From an uncultured Lachnospiraceae bacterium (GTDB lineage: Bacteria > Bacillota > Clostridia > Lachnospirales > Lachnospiraceae), in assembly GCA_947589095.1 (NCBI GenBank), contig CANQBX010000020.1, positions 1 to 56,399 of the forward strand: 56,399 nucleotides of DNA. The letters are read 5' to 3'. The notes below the pieces were generated by a model. That model was not told the DNA's origin. It saw nothing but the letters and a program-made list of their open reading frames with translations, and searched no databases. The stretch's first letter is position 1. Every line of letters starts with the position of its first letter. Position numbers and translations under genes: made by a program. Positions 43,309 through 52,301 of this stretch are shown piece by piece.

Positions 43309-44481
43309 ATGGCACAGAATCTGGATGACAGGATCACGGAAACACCGGAACTGACACTGGAACCGTTCGGAGCGGAGACGGTTCCGGAGGAGAAAAAGGA
43401 GCTTCAGCCCACAGCGGCAGAGCCGGAAGCGGTTCAGGTGAAGCTGTCCGCGGAGGAGCAGAAGCAGGTGGATGAGTTTGCCGGTAGGATCGATCTGACC
43501 AATTCCAATATGATCCTGCAGTATGGAGCCGGCGCACAGAAGAAGATCGCCGATTTCTCCGATACCGCGCTGGAGAACATCCGGACCAAGGACCTGGGTG
43601 AGGTAGGCCAGATGCTTACGGATCTGGTCGGCGAGCTGAAGACCATTGACGAGGAGGAGGAGAAAGGGCTTTTCGGCATTTTCAGGAAGAACGCCAACAA
43701 GCTGTCCGCCATGAAAGCGCGCTATGAGAAGGCGGAGAATCATGTAAACCAGGTCTGTAAGATGCTGGAGAACCATCAGGTGCAGCTTCTCAAGGACGTG
43801 GCGGTCATGGACCGGATGTACGAGCTGAACCTGTCGTATCTGAAGGAGCTGTCCATGTATATTCTGGCCGGTAAGAAAAAGCTTAACGAGGTCAGAAGCA
43901 CGGAGCTGCCTGCGGCCATAGAGAAGGCGCGGCGCAGCGGCCTGCCGGAGGATACCCAGGCGGCCAGCGATCTGGGCAGCCTCTGCGACCGGTTTGAGAA
44001 GAAGCTGCATGATCTGGATCTGACCCGCATGGTATCGCTGCAGATGGCGCCCCAGATCCGGCTGGTACAGAATAACGACACGGTGATGTCGGAGAAGATC
44101 CAGTCCACGCTGGTGAATACGATCCCGCTGTGGAAGACGCAGATGGTGATCGCGATGGGCCTGAGCCATTCCACGGAGGCCGCTAAAGCCCAGCGCCAGG
44201 TGTCCGATACGACCAATGAGCTTCTGAAGCGGAACGCGGAAATGCTGAAGCTGGCGACGGTGGAGACAGCGAAGGAATCGGAGCGCGGCATCGTAGATAT
44301 CGAGACGCTGAAGACGACCAACCAGACTCTGATCACTACGCTGGACGACGTGATGAAGATCCAGGAGGAGGGACGCACAAAGCGCCGGGAGGCTGAGCAG
44401 GAGCTCGGAAGGATCGAGGAGGAGCTGCGGCAGAAGATGCTGGAGATGAGCCGTCAGAGGAGGCCGGACGGGCAGGCGTAA
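43309..44481 (+). CDS. TelA family protein (toxic anion resistance)
   Basis: 390 residues, soluble and mostly helical. Motifs of the TelA (PF05816) family include RIDLTNSNMILQYGAGAQKK near residue 60, KKLNEVR, and VSLQMAPQIRLVQNND with ALSTLVNTIPLWK-like sequence (IQSTLVNTIPLWKTQMV). The name comes from tellurite resistance, but in Firmicutes the XpaC-TelA pair is chromosomal and its role is unclear, perhaps membrane stress. GGGAGGAT precedes ATG 43309. A strong terminator follows. Confidence 0.92.
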   Translation: MAQNLDDRITETPELTLEPFGAETVPEEKKELQPTAAEPEAVQVKLSAEEQKQVDEFAGRIDLTNSNMILQYGAGAQKKIADFSDTALENIRTKDLGEVGQMLTDLVGELKTIDEEEEKGLFGIFRKNANKLSAMKARYEKAENHVNQVCKMLENHQVQLLKDVAVMDRMYELNLSYLKELSMYILAGKKKLNEVRSTELPAAIEKARRSGLPEDTQAASDLGSLCDRFEKKLHDLDLTRMVSLQMAPQIRLVQNNDTVMSEKIQSTLVNTIPLWKTQMVIAMGLSHSTEAAKAQRQVSDTTNELLKRNAEMLKLATVETAKESERGIVDIETLKTTNQTLITTLDDVMKIQEEGRTKRREAEQELGRIEEELRQKMLEMSRQRRPDGQA

Positions 44482-44502
44482 ATGGAACGGAGATCACAGT
44501 TG

Positions 44503-44542
44503 TATGGGCAGATGATTGCAGGTTATCATCTGCCCATATTTT
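44503..44542 (+). terminator. Terminator of the xpaC-telA transcription unit
   Basis: A perfect 14-bp stem TATGGGCAGATGAT (44503-44516) / ATCATCTGCCCATA (44525-44538), followed by TTTTG. Confidence 0.88.
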
Positions 44543-44574
44543 GTGGCTTTTTGTCGGATTACATCAAAATGTGG

Positions 44575-44624
44575 TTGATAGGTTATCGGAGAAGTGCTAT
44601 AATAGGTTAACTATAAAATAGGTT
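44575..44624 (+). promoter_or_regulatory. M60 operon promoter with ATAGGTT repeats
   Basis: TTGATA (44575-44580), a 17-base spacer and TATAAT (44598-44603) with extended TGC. ATAGGTT occurs three times in the same direction, at 44578, 44602 and 44618, overlapping the -35, the -10 and the early transcript. Confidence 0.75.
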
Positions 44625-44642
44625 GCAAAGGGAGAATCTGAG

Positions 44643-47600
44643 ATGAGACGGAAAGCAGCGTTATTTTTAGCACTCCTGATGGCTCTTGAAATGCCGGCTA
44701 CTTCTGCGGCAAAGGTCCGGTATACTCTGCCGGTCGTACAGATCCCGTCTGCGGAAAGTGAAGATACAGCGCCGGATGCGACGGCGCAGGCAGGACCGGA
44801 GACGGATACGGCGGCCGGCGCGGAGCATGAAACGGAACCCGCGGCAAAACCGGAAACGGAATCCGGAACAGAATCCGCGGAGGAATCCGGGACAAAGCCC
44901 GCTGCGGAGCCTGTAACAGAGCCGGAGACAGGATCCGGAGAGATTTCGGAGAATACGGATCCGGATGCAGAAATTCTGACGGCGACCCCGGCGGATGCTC
45001 CGTCGCTTTACGGTGTACGCCGGATCATGCTGGAGAAAACGGGAAGCCTTCGGATCGATATTCAGGGGGTCGTCGCCAGCCGTCCGTCCGTCTGGCAGGC
45101 GGAGCTTTATCCGTCCGGAACCGTTTCTTCGGAAGACGGTCAGGCGGGGCAGTTCCGTTCTGCGATAGAGCTGCCGGCCGCGGAAGAAGGCGTCTATGTG
45201 CAGGCGTCCGCTATCCTGGAGGATATTCCGTCCGGAACCTATGACCTGAAGCTGACACCCATGTCGGAGGAGGACAGCTCCTATCTCCCATACGAGCAGA
45301 AGATCGAGATCGGTACGAACCTGACCACGATCCATCTGATGAATGACAAGCCGGAGCTGCACGGATACACGGATCCGGCCGCGGCGCAGAAGTTCGGCGT
45401 TCTTATCATGGGCGATGTGAATGCCGACGGCGTTCTGGATAAAACGGATAAAGAGAGCCTGATGGATATCATTTCAGGAAAAGAGGAGACTCACAGCGTT
45501 TTCTATGACAGGGCCGACTTAAACGGCGACGGCCAGGTAGATCTGCTGGATGTGGCTGCGTTTGCCAGGTATTATGGGACCGGACTGGAAACGCGCAGGG
45601 CCAGGCCGGCAGAGACGCTTGTGATCCGCGCGGAAGAGGTGGAAGAGAAGGCGGAGACCGGGACCGAAGTAGAGGGCTCCCTGACCGGCGCGATGACCGG
45701 AGAGGGCAAAACGGTTGCTTTAAAGAGCACCGGGGCGGCGATCAGCGCCGCATCGCCGGTACAGATTTCCGCGGAATTTGCGGAAGCCAGGAAGATGGGC
45801 GGATTCGTGATCGATCCGGTGGAAGGCTCCGACGGGAGTATCTGCGACGGACAGGTCATTGTGGAAACGGAAGAAGGCGCGCGGAAAACATTTACGGTTC
45901 GCAACGGGCAGGCGGTCCAGGCAGTCAGCGTGATCCGCGCCCGATTCGCGCTCAATACGATCGCCGCCCAGGATGAGATGCTGCAGGGAATGCCGATCGT
46001 GATCGATCTGAAAGGCCAGGTCGCGGTAAAGAAGATAACGATCCGGGTCACAAAGACCATGAGCGGGGGCAGTCTGGCCGAGATATCGGATGTGGAGTTT
46101 TACGGAGACATGGCGGACCGGATACCGGAGGCGCCCATGTCCGTACCCGAACGGCTGGTGGTGGAGAACGGAAGCGAGTGCTTCACGCTGTCCTGGAAGA
46201 AGATGCCCAATGTGACCGGCTATGAGGTCACGGTTTCGGGTACGGACAGTAAAAACCGGAAGGCCGCGGATACATATCAGGTGGAGACCGCCGGCCTGGA
46301 GGTGACGTCGTTAAACGGTTCCGACCTTGTCAACGGCAGCACCTATGAGGTGGAGGTCCGCTGCGTCAACGGCGCCTGGAGAAGTCAGGCCGCGAAGGTG
46401 AGCGCCGCTCCGAGGGCCATGGGCCTGCCTCCGGCTCCGGAGAATCTCGTGATCCAGTCGGGCTACCGGCGGCTTATCATCAGCTGGAAGGATATGAAGG
46501 ATACTAAAACCTATAACCTGTTCTATCGGGTCGCGTCCAGCGATAACACGCCTTACCAGTCTGTGAAGGCGATCGAGGGAACCAAATATGAGCTGGCGGA
46601 TCTGCAGGACGAGACGGAATATGAGTTCTACCTGACCGGCGTAAACCCGATCGGCGAGGGGCCGGAATCCCTGCATTACACCGCTTCCACGATCAGTCTG
46701 AATCTGCCGGAGACGCCGAATTACAAGCTGATCAATACGGTGGTCAGCGGAAGCGCCGTGACCGCCCATATCCAGTCTGTAACCTACGGCGGCGACGGGG
46801 ACCGCCAGTTTGATATCGTGGACGGAAGGTATGACACCTCCTGGGTGCGCGAGGACTGGGACGCGGGTTATACCTATCCGGATGATAAGAAGGCGCCCAT
46901 TGTGACATTTGACCGGGAGTATGAGATGGATACGGTCCTCGTTATCCCGGATGAGGCGCAGACCTATGAAATGACCGGCGCGACGCTGCAGTACTGGTCC
47001 GCGGACGGAACGAAGACGGCGCTTCCGACTACGATGCGCCGGAAGGTCAGCAGCAACAACAAGCTCTACTATACGTTCCAGACGGAGGAGCCGTTTAAGG
47101 CTGTGAAGGTGCAGCTCCTTATGGGCAATTCCTACGGACATGCCAGAAGGATCAGCGTCGCGGAGATGAAATTCTATTATTATGATCCGATCGAGCACGA
47201 GATCCTGGATCTGTATACGGACTCCTACCATGTGGTTCTGCGCAGCGGCGTGACCGTCGCGGATATCAGCGCCCTGCGGGCGAAGCTCAGGATCAAAGAC
47301 AGCGTCAGCGGTGAATATCATCCGAGAAAAGCGGAGCTGGAGACCGAGCTTGACAATGCGGAGAAGATTCTGAAGGAGGGCGCCGGAGCGCAGATCCTGG
47401 CGGTCGATCCGAAGGATACGGCCCGGTCCGACAGCCATATTACCTTCCGCGGCGGCCTGAATACATATCAGCCGCTCGGCGTGACTGCCCTGGCCGGGGA
47501 GACCCTGACCATCTACGTAGGAGGGCCGATGGTGCGAAACGGGGATACTACGCGGCTTGAACTGATCCTTTCCCAGTATCACGGCAGCAGCAATGCGGTC

Positions 47601-50078
47601 TTTAAGTCGCTCGGATATCTGAAGGGCGGGCCGAACGAGATCACCGTTACCGCGCTTGACAATATGGATCTGGAGCGGGGCGGCCAGCTGTATGTGGAAT
47701 ATACCGGCGCGTCCGGCGCGGAGAAGTACGGCGTGCGGGTCAGCGGCGGACATAAGGCGGCGGTTCTGGATCTGTCGGATGTGACGGATACCGCGCAGAG
47801 AGTGAATCTGGCAAGGGAATACCTGCTGGAGGTGACCGCGCAGGAGGAAGCCGCCCGGGCCGATCATGTTAAGGACCATCCGAAATATGAATGGCAGCCG
47901 GAGAACTGCATCTATCAGGGTACGGATATCCTGACGCGCTACGGCATGATCTCCACCGCGGCGACGCAGGTCCTGGAAGGGCTGGGAAGAGGCAGCGTCG
48001 ACGCCATGGCGCAGAAGCTGGAACAGTCTATGCGTGCCTTCGACGAGATGATGGTCCTGTTCTATCAGCACAAGGGCTTAAGTGAGGATAAGGAGGCGCC
48101 TGCCTGCAACAGGATGCCGGTAAGCCGCATCAACATCCGCTACCAGAGAATGTTCGCCGGAGCGTTCATGTACGCGGGCGGAAAGCATATCGGCATCGAG
48201 TGGCCGGAGCTGAAAGGCATGATGGGCGGCGTGCCTGTGCAGGCGGACGGCAGCGGAAGATATACGGGAATCGGGCAGTATTTCGGCTGGGGCATCGCCC
48301 ATGAGATCGGCCATGAGATCAATGAGGGCGCTTACGCGGTAGCCGAGGTGACCAACAACTATTTCTCGGTACTGGCCCAGGCGAAGGATACCAATGATTC
48401 CGTCCGGTTCCAATACGGCGATGTGTTTAAAAAGGTAACATCCGGAACGAAGGGAAAGGCGTCCAACGTCTTCGTCCAGCTGGCGATGTACTGGCAGCTG
48501 CATCTGGCCTATGACCTGGGTGGCTATAACTATAAGACCTACGAGGATAATGAGGAACAGCTTGCGAACCTGTTCTTCGCGCGGGCGGACTCCTATGTCC
48601 GCAATCCGGACAGCGCGCCCGGCGCGGAAGGCAATAAGCTGTCCCTGTCCCAGGCGAATACGGATAACAAGCTGATGCGTCTTGCGGTGGCCGCCGCAGA
48701 GAAGAACATCCTGGATTTCTTCGTCCGCTGGGGATTGGAGCCGGACGCGGGAACCGTGGCCTACGCCGGACAGTTTGAGAAGGAAACGCGCGGCATATGG
48801 TTTGCCAATGACGAGATCCGGGCCTGGCAGCTTGCGAACGGGAGCAGCGCGAATCAGGCGGCCGGCGCGACCGTCAGGGGAAGCATAAACTATACGGAAG
48901 GCAGCAACCGGGTGACGCTTGAACTGTCCTCGGACAGTGACATCTGGATGTACGAGATCTACCGCTGTGAGCGGGTGAAGGACAGTATCGAACGCCGGCC
49001 GGTAGGTTACGCGGAAGCATTCGGCGGCGGAGATGCAGTATTTACGGACGTGATCGGAACGGTCAACAATCATGCATTTACATATGAGGTTATAGGTTAT
49101 GACCGGTGCCTGAACCCCACGGCGAAGACGGAGATCGGATCCGTGAAGGTCTGCCACGACGGGCAGCTGGACAAGACGCTCTGGACGGTCAGTACGAATC
49201 TGGTCAATGACAGCCTGGAACAGCCGAACGAGGAGCATCCGGATACGTCGAAGCAGCCGGGAACCGAGGCGATGATCGACGGGGACGACGGAACTGAATT
49301 TACCGGCAGTACGGCGGACGGTTCCGATCCGGAGATCATTATCCACCTGAATCAGCCGGAAACGGTTACCGGCCTCCGGTACCGGGCCGGATCCGGTACG
49401 GCGGTCACTGATTTTGAGATCAGCGTAAGCGAGACCGGCAGCGACTGGAAAACGGTTACTGCCACGGAGAAACGGTTCCAACCGGACGGAAGCGGAAACA
49501 GCACGGTCTGGTTCCACGATGAAAAGAATCTCTATACTTATGACGCCTCCTATGTGCGGATCCGGGCCAGGGGCCAGGGCCATACGGCCGTTTCCGTCGC
49601 GGAACTGTCCCTGATGGGGCAGACCGGCGATAATATCGATCTGGCGCCGGCAGGAAGCGTCGGAATCCTGAAGGCGGATTTCAACGGGGCGAACGGCGTC
49701 CGTATCCCGGCAGGTTCCCTGATCTTTACCGGCCGGTATAAGGGCAATCCGGCGTTTAACGCGATGCTTCTGTGGGATGAAAACGGGCACCTGGTAGGGG
49801 GAACGGACGCGGACGGCGATGTCCGGGCCGTACAGGTTATTTTCGCGCCGGATCCGGAGAACGGACTTTTGGGAGAGGTCAGTTCAGGTACCTGGGTCTA
49901 CTATATCGAACCGGCCTATGCGGGCACGGTGAATGCTTCCCGGGTGCGGGCGGAGCTGTACCGGGTAGACAACGCGCTGACCAATGAAGGAGAACGGCTT
50001 GTCAGTTCCACGCTGTTCGTGGATATGCCGGCGGAGCTTCCGCAGATCATGCTGAATGAGGGAGGCGGTCTGTCATGA
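44643..50078 (+). CDS. Secreted multidomain M60-family metallopeptidase with dockerin-like module
   Basis: 1811 residues, exported (signal peptide ending near AKV, residue 24), then an acidic Glu/Thr/Pro-rich linker to about 110. In order: a beta domain; a dockerin-like module at about 250-312 with two EF-hand loops (DVNADGVLDKTD and DLNGDGQVDLLD); a discoidin-like region; two fibronectin III domains (about 500-685); another discoidin-like domain (about 695-855); the M60 domain; and a C-terminal discoidin-like domain (about 1530-1660). The zinc motif is H1220-E1221-x2-H1224, with E1235 in AEVTNN as third ligand, as in mucin-degrading M60 enzymes. There is no sortase signal or wall-binding repeat in the protein itself. 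ATGA overlap with the next gene. Predicted substrate: mucin-type glycoproteins (inference). Confidence 0.88.
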   Translation: MRRKAALFLALLMALEMPATSAAKVRYTLPVVQIPSAESEDTAPDATAQAGPETDTAAGAEHETEPAAKPETESGTESAEESGTKPAAEPVTEPETGSGEISENTDPDAEILTATPADAPSLYGVRRIMLEKTGSLRIDIQGVVASRPSVWQAELYPSGTVSSEDGQAGQFRSAIELPAAEEGVYVQASAILEDIPSGTYDLKLTPMSEEDSSYLPYEQKIEIGTNLTTIHLMNDKPELHGYTDPAAAQKFGVLIMGDVNADGVLDKTDKESLMDIISGKEETHSVFYDRADLNGDGQVDLLDVAAFARYYGTGLETRRARPAETLVIRAEEVEEKAETGTEVEGSLTGAMTGEGKTVALKSTGAAISAASPVQISAEFAEARKMGGFVIDPVEGSDGSICDGQVIVETEEGARKTFTVRNGQAVQAVSVIRARFALNTIAAQDEMLQGMPIVIDLKGQVAVKKITIRVTKTMSGGSLAEISDVEFYGDMADRIPEAPMSVPERLVVENGSECFTLSWKKMPNVTGYEVTVSGTDSKNRKAADTYQVETAGLEVTSLNGSDLVNGSTYEVEVRCVNGAWRSQAAKVSAAPRAMGLPPAPENLVIQSGYRRLIISWKDMKDTKTYNLFYRVASSDNTPYQSVKAIEGTKYELADLQDETEYEFYLTGVNPIGEGPESLHYTASTISLNLPETPNYKLINTVVSGSAVTAHIQSVTYGGDGDRQFDIVDGRYDTSWVREDWDAGYTYPDDKKAPIVTFDREYEMDTVLVIPDEAQTYEMTGATLQYWSADGTKTALPTTMRRKVSSNNKLYYTFQTEEPFKAVKVQLLMGNSYGHARRISVAEMKFYYYDPIEHEILDLYTDSYHVVLRSGVTVADISALRAKLRIKDSVSGEYHPRKAELETELDNAEKILKEGAGAQILAVDPKDTARSDSHITFRGGLNTYQPLGVTALAGETLTIYVGGPMVRNGDTTRLELILSQYHGSSNAVFKSLGYLKGGPNEITVTALDNMDLERGGQLYVEYTGASGAEKYGVRVSGGHKAAVLDLSDVTDTAQRVNLAREYLLEVTAQEEAARADHVKDHPKYEWQPENCIYQGTDILTRYGMISTAATQVLEGLGRGSVDAMAQKLEQSMRAFDEMMVLFYQHKGLSEDKEAPACNRMPVSRINIRYQRMFAGAFMYAGGKHIGIEWPELKGMMGGVPVQADGSGRYTGIGQYFGWGIAHEIGHEINEGAYAVAEVTNNYFSVLAQAKDTNDSVRFQYGDVFKKVTSGTKGKASNVFVQLAMYWQLHLAYDLGGYNYKTYEDNEEQLANLFFARADSYVRNPDSAPGAEGNKLSLSQANTDNKLMRLAVAAAEKNILDFFVRWGLEPDAGTVAYAGQFEKETRGIWFANDEIRAWQLANGSSANQAAGATVRGSINYTEGSNRVTLELSSDSDIWMYEIYRCERVKDSIERRPVGYAEAFGGGDAVFTDVIGTVNNHAFTYEVIGYDRCLNPTAKTEIGSVKVCHDGQLDKTLWTVSTNLVNDSLEQPNEEHPDTSKQPGTEAMIDGDDGTEFTGSTADGSDPEIIIHLNQPETVTGLRYRAGSGTAVTDFEISVSETGSDWKTVTATEKRFQPDGSGNSTVWFHDEKNLYTYDASYVRIRARGQGHTAVSVAELSLMGQTGDNIDLAPAGSVGILKADFNGANGVRIPAGSLIFTGRYKGNPAFNAMLLWDENGHLVGGTDADGDVRAVQVIFAPDPENGLLGEVSSGTWVYYIEPAYAGTVNASRVRAELYRVDNALTNEGERLVSSTLFVDMPAELPQIMLNEGGGLS

Positions 50079-51478
50079 GAGAGAAGAAGAGAAATGGCCG
50101 GCCGTTCGCGGGTCTGGCCGCGGCGGTATTCGGGATAATATTCCTCCTGGCGCTTATGCCTTTCGGGATAACGGCGCGGGCGGAGACGGGCCATATCAGC
50201 GGCGCCGCCTCCTGGAAGAAGGCCGTAAAGGACGGGCAGGCGGAGCTGTCGGTTCAGCTGGTCCGGCAGCTGGGACTGGGGGACATTACGGCGATCCGGG
50301 TGAATGTGGCTTTTACCGCGGAGGATCTTTCCGATGTGAAATCCGTGGAGTTTACGTTTGACGGCGGCTGGGACGAAAGCCTGATCCGGGAATATGTATA
50401 CGACGGGGACCGGGGATTCCTTACGATCGTGATCGCAGGAAGCGGGAAGATCATGGAGCAGGCGAATATCCGGAAGCTGGGTACGCTTAAGACGGAAGCG
50501 GACGGGAGACTGAGCGTTTCCGTCAATGGCGGAGAGATCGTCGCGGACGGAGAGCTGTTTAATATCACGTTCGTTCAGAACAGTTCGGTGACGTTCGGCG
50601 GATCGCAGGGATCTTCCGGCAGCGGCTCGGGCGGCAGTTCTGGCGGTTCAACCGGCGGTTCAGGCGGCTCAGGCAGTTGGGGCAGCGGAGGCGGCGTAAG
50701 CCGCAGATCCTCCGGCGGCCCGAGCGGGACGGGGTCGGGAGGCGTTTATCAGATCCCTTCCGTGTTGGCTTTGGAGACGCCCGGAAGCTGGGAGAAGTCG
50801 GGAGAGGCTTTCTGGAAATTTAAGCTTGCGTCCGGAGCCTATGCGAAGAACACCTGGGTGCTGAACGGCGGCCAGTGGTATCATCTGGGCAGCGACGGCA
50901 TTATGAATACCGGCTGGTATCAGGAAGGAGGCGTCTGGTATCTGCTGGCGCCTGACGGCCATATGAGGAAGGGCTGGCAGGAGGTTGATAAGGTCTGGTA
51001 TTATCTCGGAGGAGATAACGGCCAGATGAGGACCGGCTGGCTTTATGACGGAGGGTATTGGTATTATCTGGCTGCGAGCGGCGCCATGTGTACGGGCTGG
51101 CAGCAGATTGCCGGGAACTGGCATTATTTCAATGCTGCGGCGCCGGTTCCGCAGCCTGTCCGCAATACGCAGACCGGTCAGGTGGAGATGTCCACGGCGG
51201 GCCAGCGGCCGTTAGGGGCGATGTATGCCGCGGCAAAGACGCCGGACGGTTATGAAGTAGATTCGGCCGGAGTCCGCAGGCAGGAAGGAGCGTCCGGGCC
51301 GGCCGCGGGCGGCGTATCAGGTCCGGTCGTGAGCCAGGGACCGGGCGGCACGCTGCCGGCCGCAGGCGGCGTATCGGGTCCGGCCGTGAGCCAGGGACCG
51401 GGAGGCACGCTGCCGGCCGCGGGCGGCGTATCGGGTCCGGCCGTGAATCCGGGGCCCAGAAGTCCGCTGATCCCGTGA
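50075..51478 (+). CDS. Wall-binding protein with cohesin-like N-terminal domain
   Basis: 467 residues. The N-terminal hydrophobic segment (about 12-31) is a signal peptide ending ARAE. Residues about 35-170 form a beta-rich domain with cohesin-like features (AIRVNVAFTAEDLSDVKSVE, DRGFLTIVIAGSG, LGTLKTEADGRLSVSV); this is a pattern resemblance, not a proven match. A Gly/Ser linker (about 172-225) leads to about five wall-binding repeats (WYHLGSDGIMNTGW type, about 255-360), the signature TPDGYEVDSAGVRRQ shared with the protein at 19327, and a 19-residue tandem repeat at the end. It overlaps the M60 gene by ATGA, so the two are made together. Confidence 0.78.
   Translation: MREKKRNGRPFAGLAAAVFGIIFLLALMPFGITARAETGHISGAASWKKAVKDGQAELSVQLVRQLGLGDITAIRVNVAFTAEDLSDVKSVEFTFDGGWDESLIREYVYDGDRGFLTIVIAGSGKIMEQANIRKLGTLKTEADGRLSVSVNGGEIVADGELFNITFVQNSSVTFGGSQGSSGSGSGGSSGGSTGGSGGSGSWGSGGGVSRRSSGGPSGTGSGGVYQIPSVLALETPGSWEKSGEAFWKFKLASGAYAKNTWVLNGGQWYHLGSDGIMNTGWYQEGGVWYLLAPDGHMRKGWQEVDKVWYYLGGDNGQMRTGWLYDGGYWYYLAASGAMCTGWQQIAGNWHYFNAAAPVPQPVRNTQTGQVEMSTAGQRPLGAMYAAAKTPDGYEVDSAGVRRQEGASGPAAGGVSGPVVSQGPGGTLPAAGGVSGPAVSQGPGGTLPAAGGVSGPAVNPGPRSPLIP
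51307..51462 (+). repeat. 57-bp coding tandem repeat
   Basis: About 2.7 copies of a 57-bp unit encoding GGVSGPAVSQGPGGTLPAA at the C-terminus of the wall-binding protein. The copies differ by only a few bases, so copy number probably varies between strains. Confidence 0.85.
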
Positions 51479-51498
51479 GACTGCATACGGAGGCCGGG

Positions 51499-51537
51499 AG
51501 GCCGCTGCTTCGGAAGCAATTCCGGAAGCCGCGGCCT
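51499..51537. terminator. Bidirectional hairpin between convergent genes
   Basis: AGGCCGC-T-GCTTC pairs with GAAGC-C-GCGGCCT around a GC-rich inner part. It touches the stop codon of the minus-strand gene and has no long U-run on plus. Confidence 0.5.
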
Positions 51538-51815
51538 TATCGTTTCCCTATCCTTCGGGACAGCATCCTGAACATCTCGATCCTGCCGCGGTCCTGGGGG
51601 GCCATGTATTCTGTTAGGATTCCCGCAAGGATGTCTGTCTCCTGATCGGAGAAGGCGATCCCTTTCCGTCCGGCTTCCGCCGACATCGCAAGGAAACGGC
51701 TCATCATCCGGGCCTTCGGCGTATTTTTGATCTGTTCGCTTAATTCTTCCAGAAATTCGATCTTTTTCGGATCCATTTCCTTTACTCTCGGGTCGCAGCG
51801 CCAGTCTCCGTTCAT
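51537..51815 (-). CDS. Small protein of unknown function
   Basis: 92 residues, soluble, mainly helical and charged, with the motifs DPKKIEFLEELSEQIKNTP and FSDQETDILAGILTEYM. No known domain or HTH is recognised. GAGGAGG precedes the ATG, and the start overlaps the stop of the upstream small gene by ATGA, so the two are translationally coupled. I believe such pairs are conserved in Lachnospiraceae, but I cannot name a function. Confidence 0.75.
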   Translation of the reverse strand: MNGDWRCDPRVKEMDPKKIEFLEELSEQIKNTPKARMMSRFLAMSAEAGRKGIAFSDQETDILAGILTEYMAPQDRGRIEMFRMLSRRIGKR

Positions 51816-52201
51816 GTAAACCTCCTCTTGGCCGCGCCCGCCGCTTCCTGGAGCATCATATCCTGCTGGTACTGGCTGCCGATCCGCAGCCCTTCCATCA
51901 GATTGCAGACCATGTCGATAAACTCCTGTTCCTGCTGGCTGGCGTAGGGCTTTACGGCGTTCAGCATGTCGACGGGAGAGCGGGGACGGCCTCCGTCCAG
52001 GGACATGGCTCCGAGTTCGGACGCTTCGCCCCGGTCAAAGAGAGCGATGGTCCGGCGCAGCTCCTGAAGCTTTACGAGAATGGAGAGAAACCTCTGTCCC
52101 GATGCGTTTACATATGGAAGGGCGGCCTTCATCATCTGGAGGTGGCGGTCGCCGGTCAGGTGATCGAAGTCTGTAAGCTTGATGGTGGATTCTTCGTTCA
52201 T
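51812..52201 (-). CDS. Small protein of unknown function, first of a pair
   Basis: 129 residues, helical, soluble. It reads KLTDFDHLTGDRHLQMMKAALPY, later YASQQEQEFIDMVCNLMEGL, with an Ala-rich basic end. No signal peptide, metal site or DNA-binding motif is visible. GAGGCGG precedes the ATG. It is the first gene of a two-gene unit and may use the promoter at 52225-52253. A spore or envelope role is a guess from the neighbours only. Confidence 0.75.
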   Translation of the reverse strand: MNEESTIKLTDFDHLTGDRHLQMMKAALPYVNASGQRFLSILVKLQELRRTIALFDRGEASELGAMSLDGGRPRSPVDMLNAVKPYASQQEQEFIDMVCNLMEGLRIGSQYQQDMMLQEAAGAAKRRFT

Positions 52202-52224
52202 GTCCGCCTCGTGAATTCTCTTTG

Positions 52225-52253
52225 TATTTATCGTATGCGGGGGAACATGTCAG
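52225..52253 (-). promoter_or_regulatory. Candidate promoter of the small-gene pair
   Basis: Minus strand CTGACA (52253-52248), a 17-base spacer and TAAATA (52230-52225). The -10 is weak. Confidence 0.4.
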
Positions 52254-52301
52254 ATATTCCGGCATATGATGGAGGTATAGAAGAAAATGCGGGAGGGAAA
52301 T

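Noticed and set aside
43309-44481. Tellurite-resistance island
   Set aside because: Only the TelA/XpaC pair is present, without TerC/TerD-type genes; the name reflects family history.
46311-49790. Two long minus-strand reading frames (586 and 570 codons) opposite the M60 gene
   Set aside because: They lie antisense to a protein with clear domains, have Arg/His/Leu-rich compositions typical of antisense GC-rich DNA and no RBS.
51307-51462. Possible CRISPR or satellite array
   Set aside because: The 57-bp units are adjacent with no spacers and are in frame in a surface protein gene; it is a coding repeat.
51537-52201. Toxin-antitoxin pair
   Set aside because: Size and overlap fit, but no toxin or antitoxin motif is visible in either protein.
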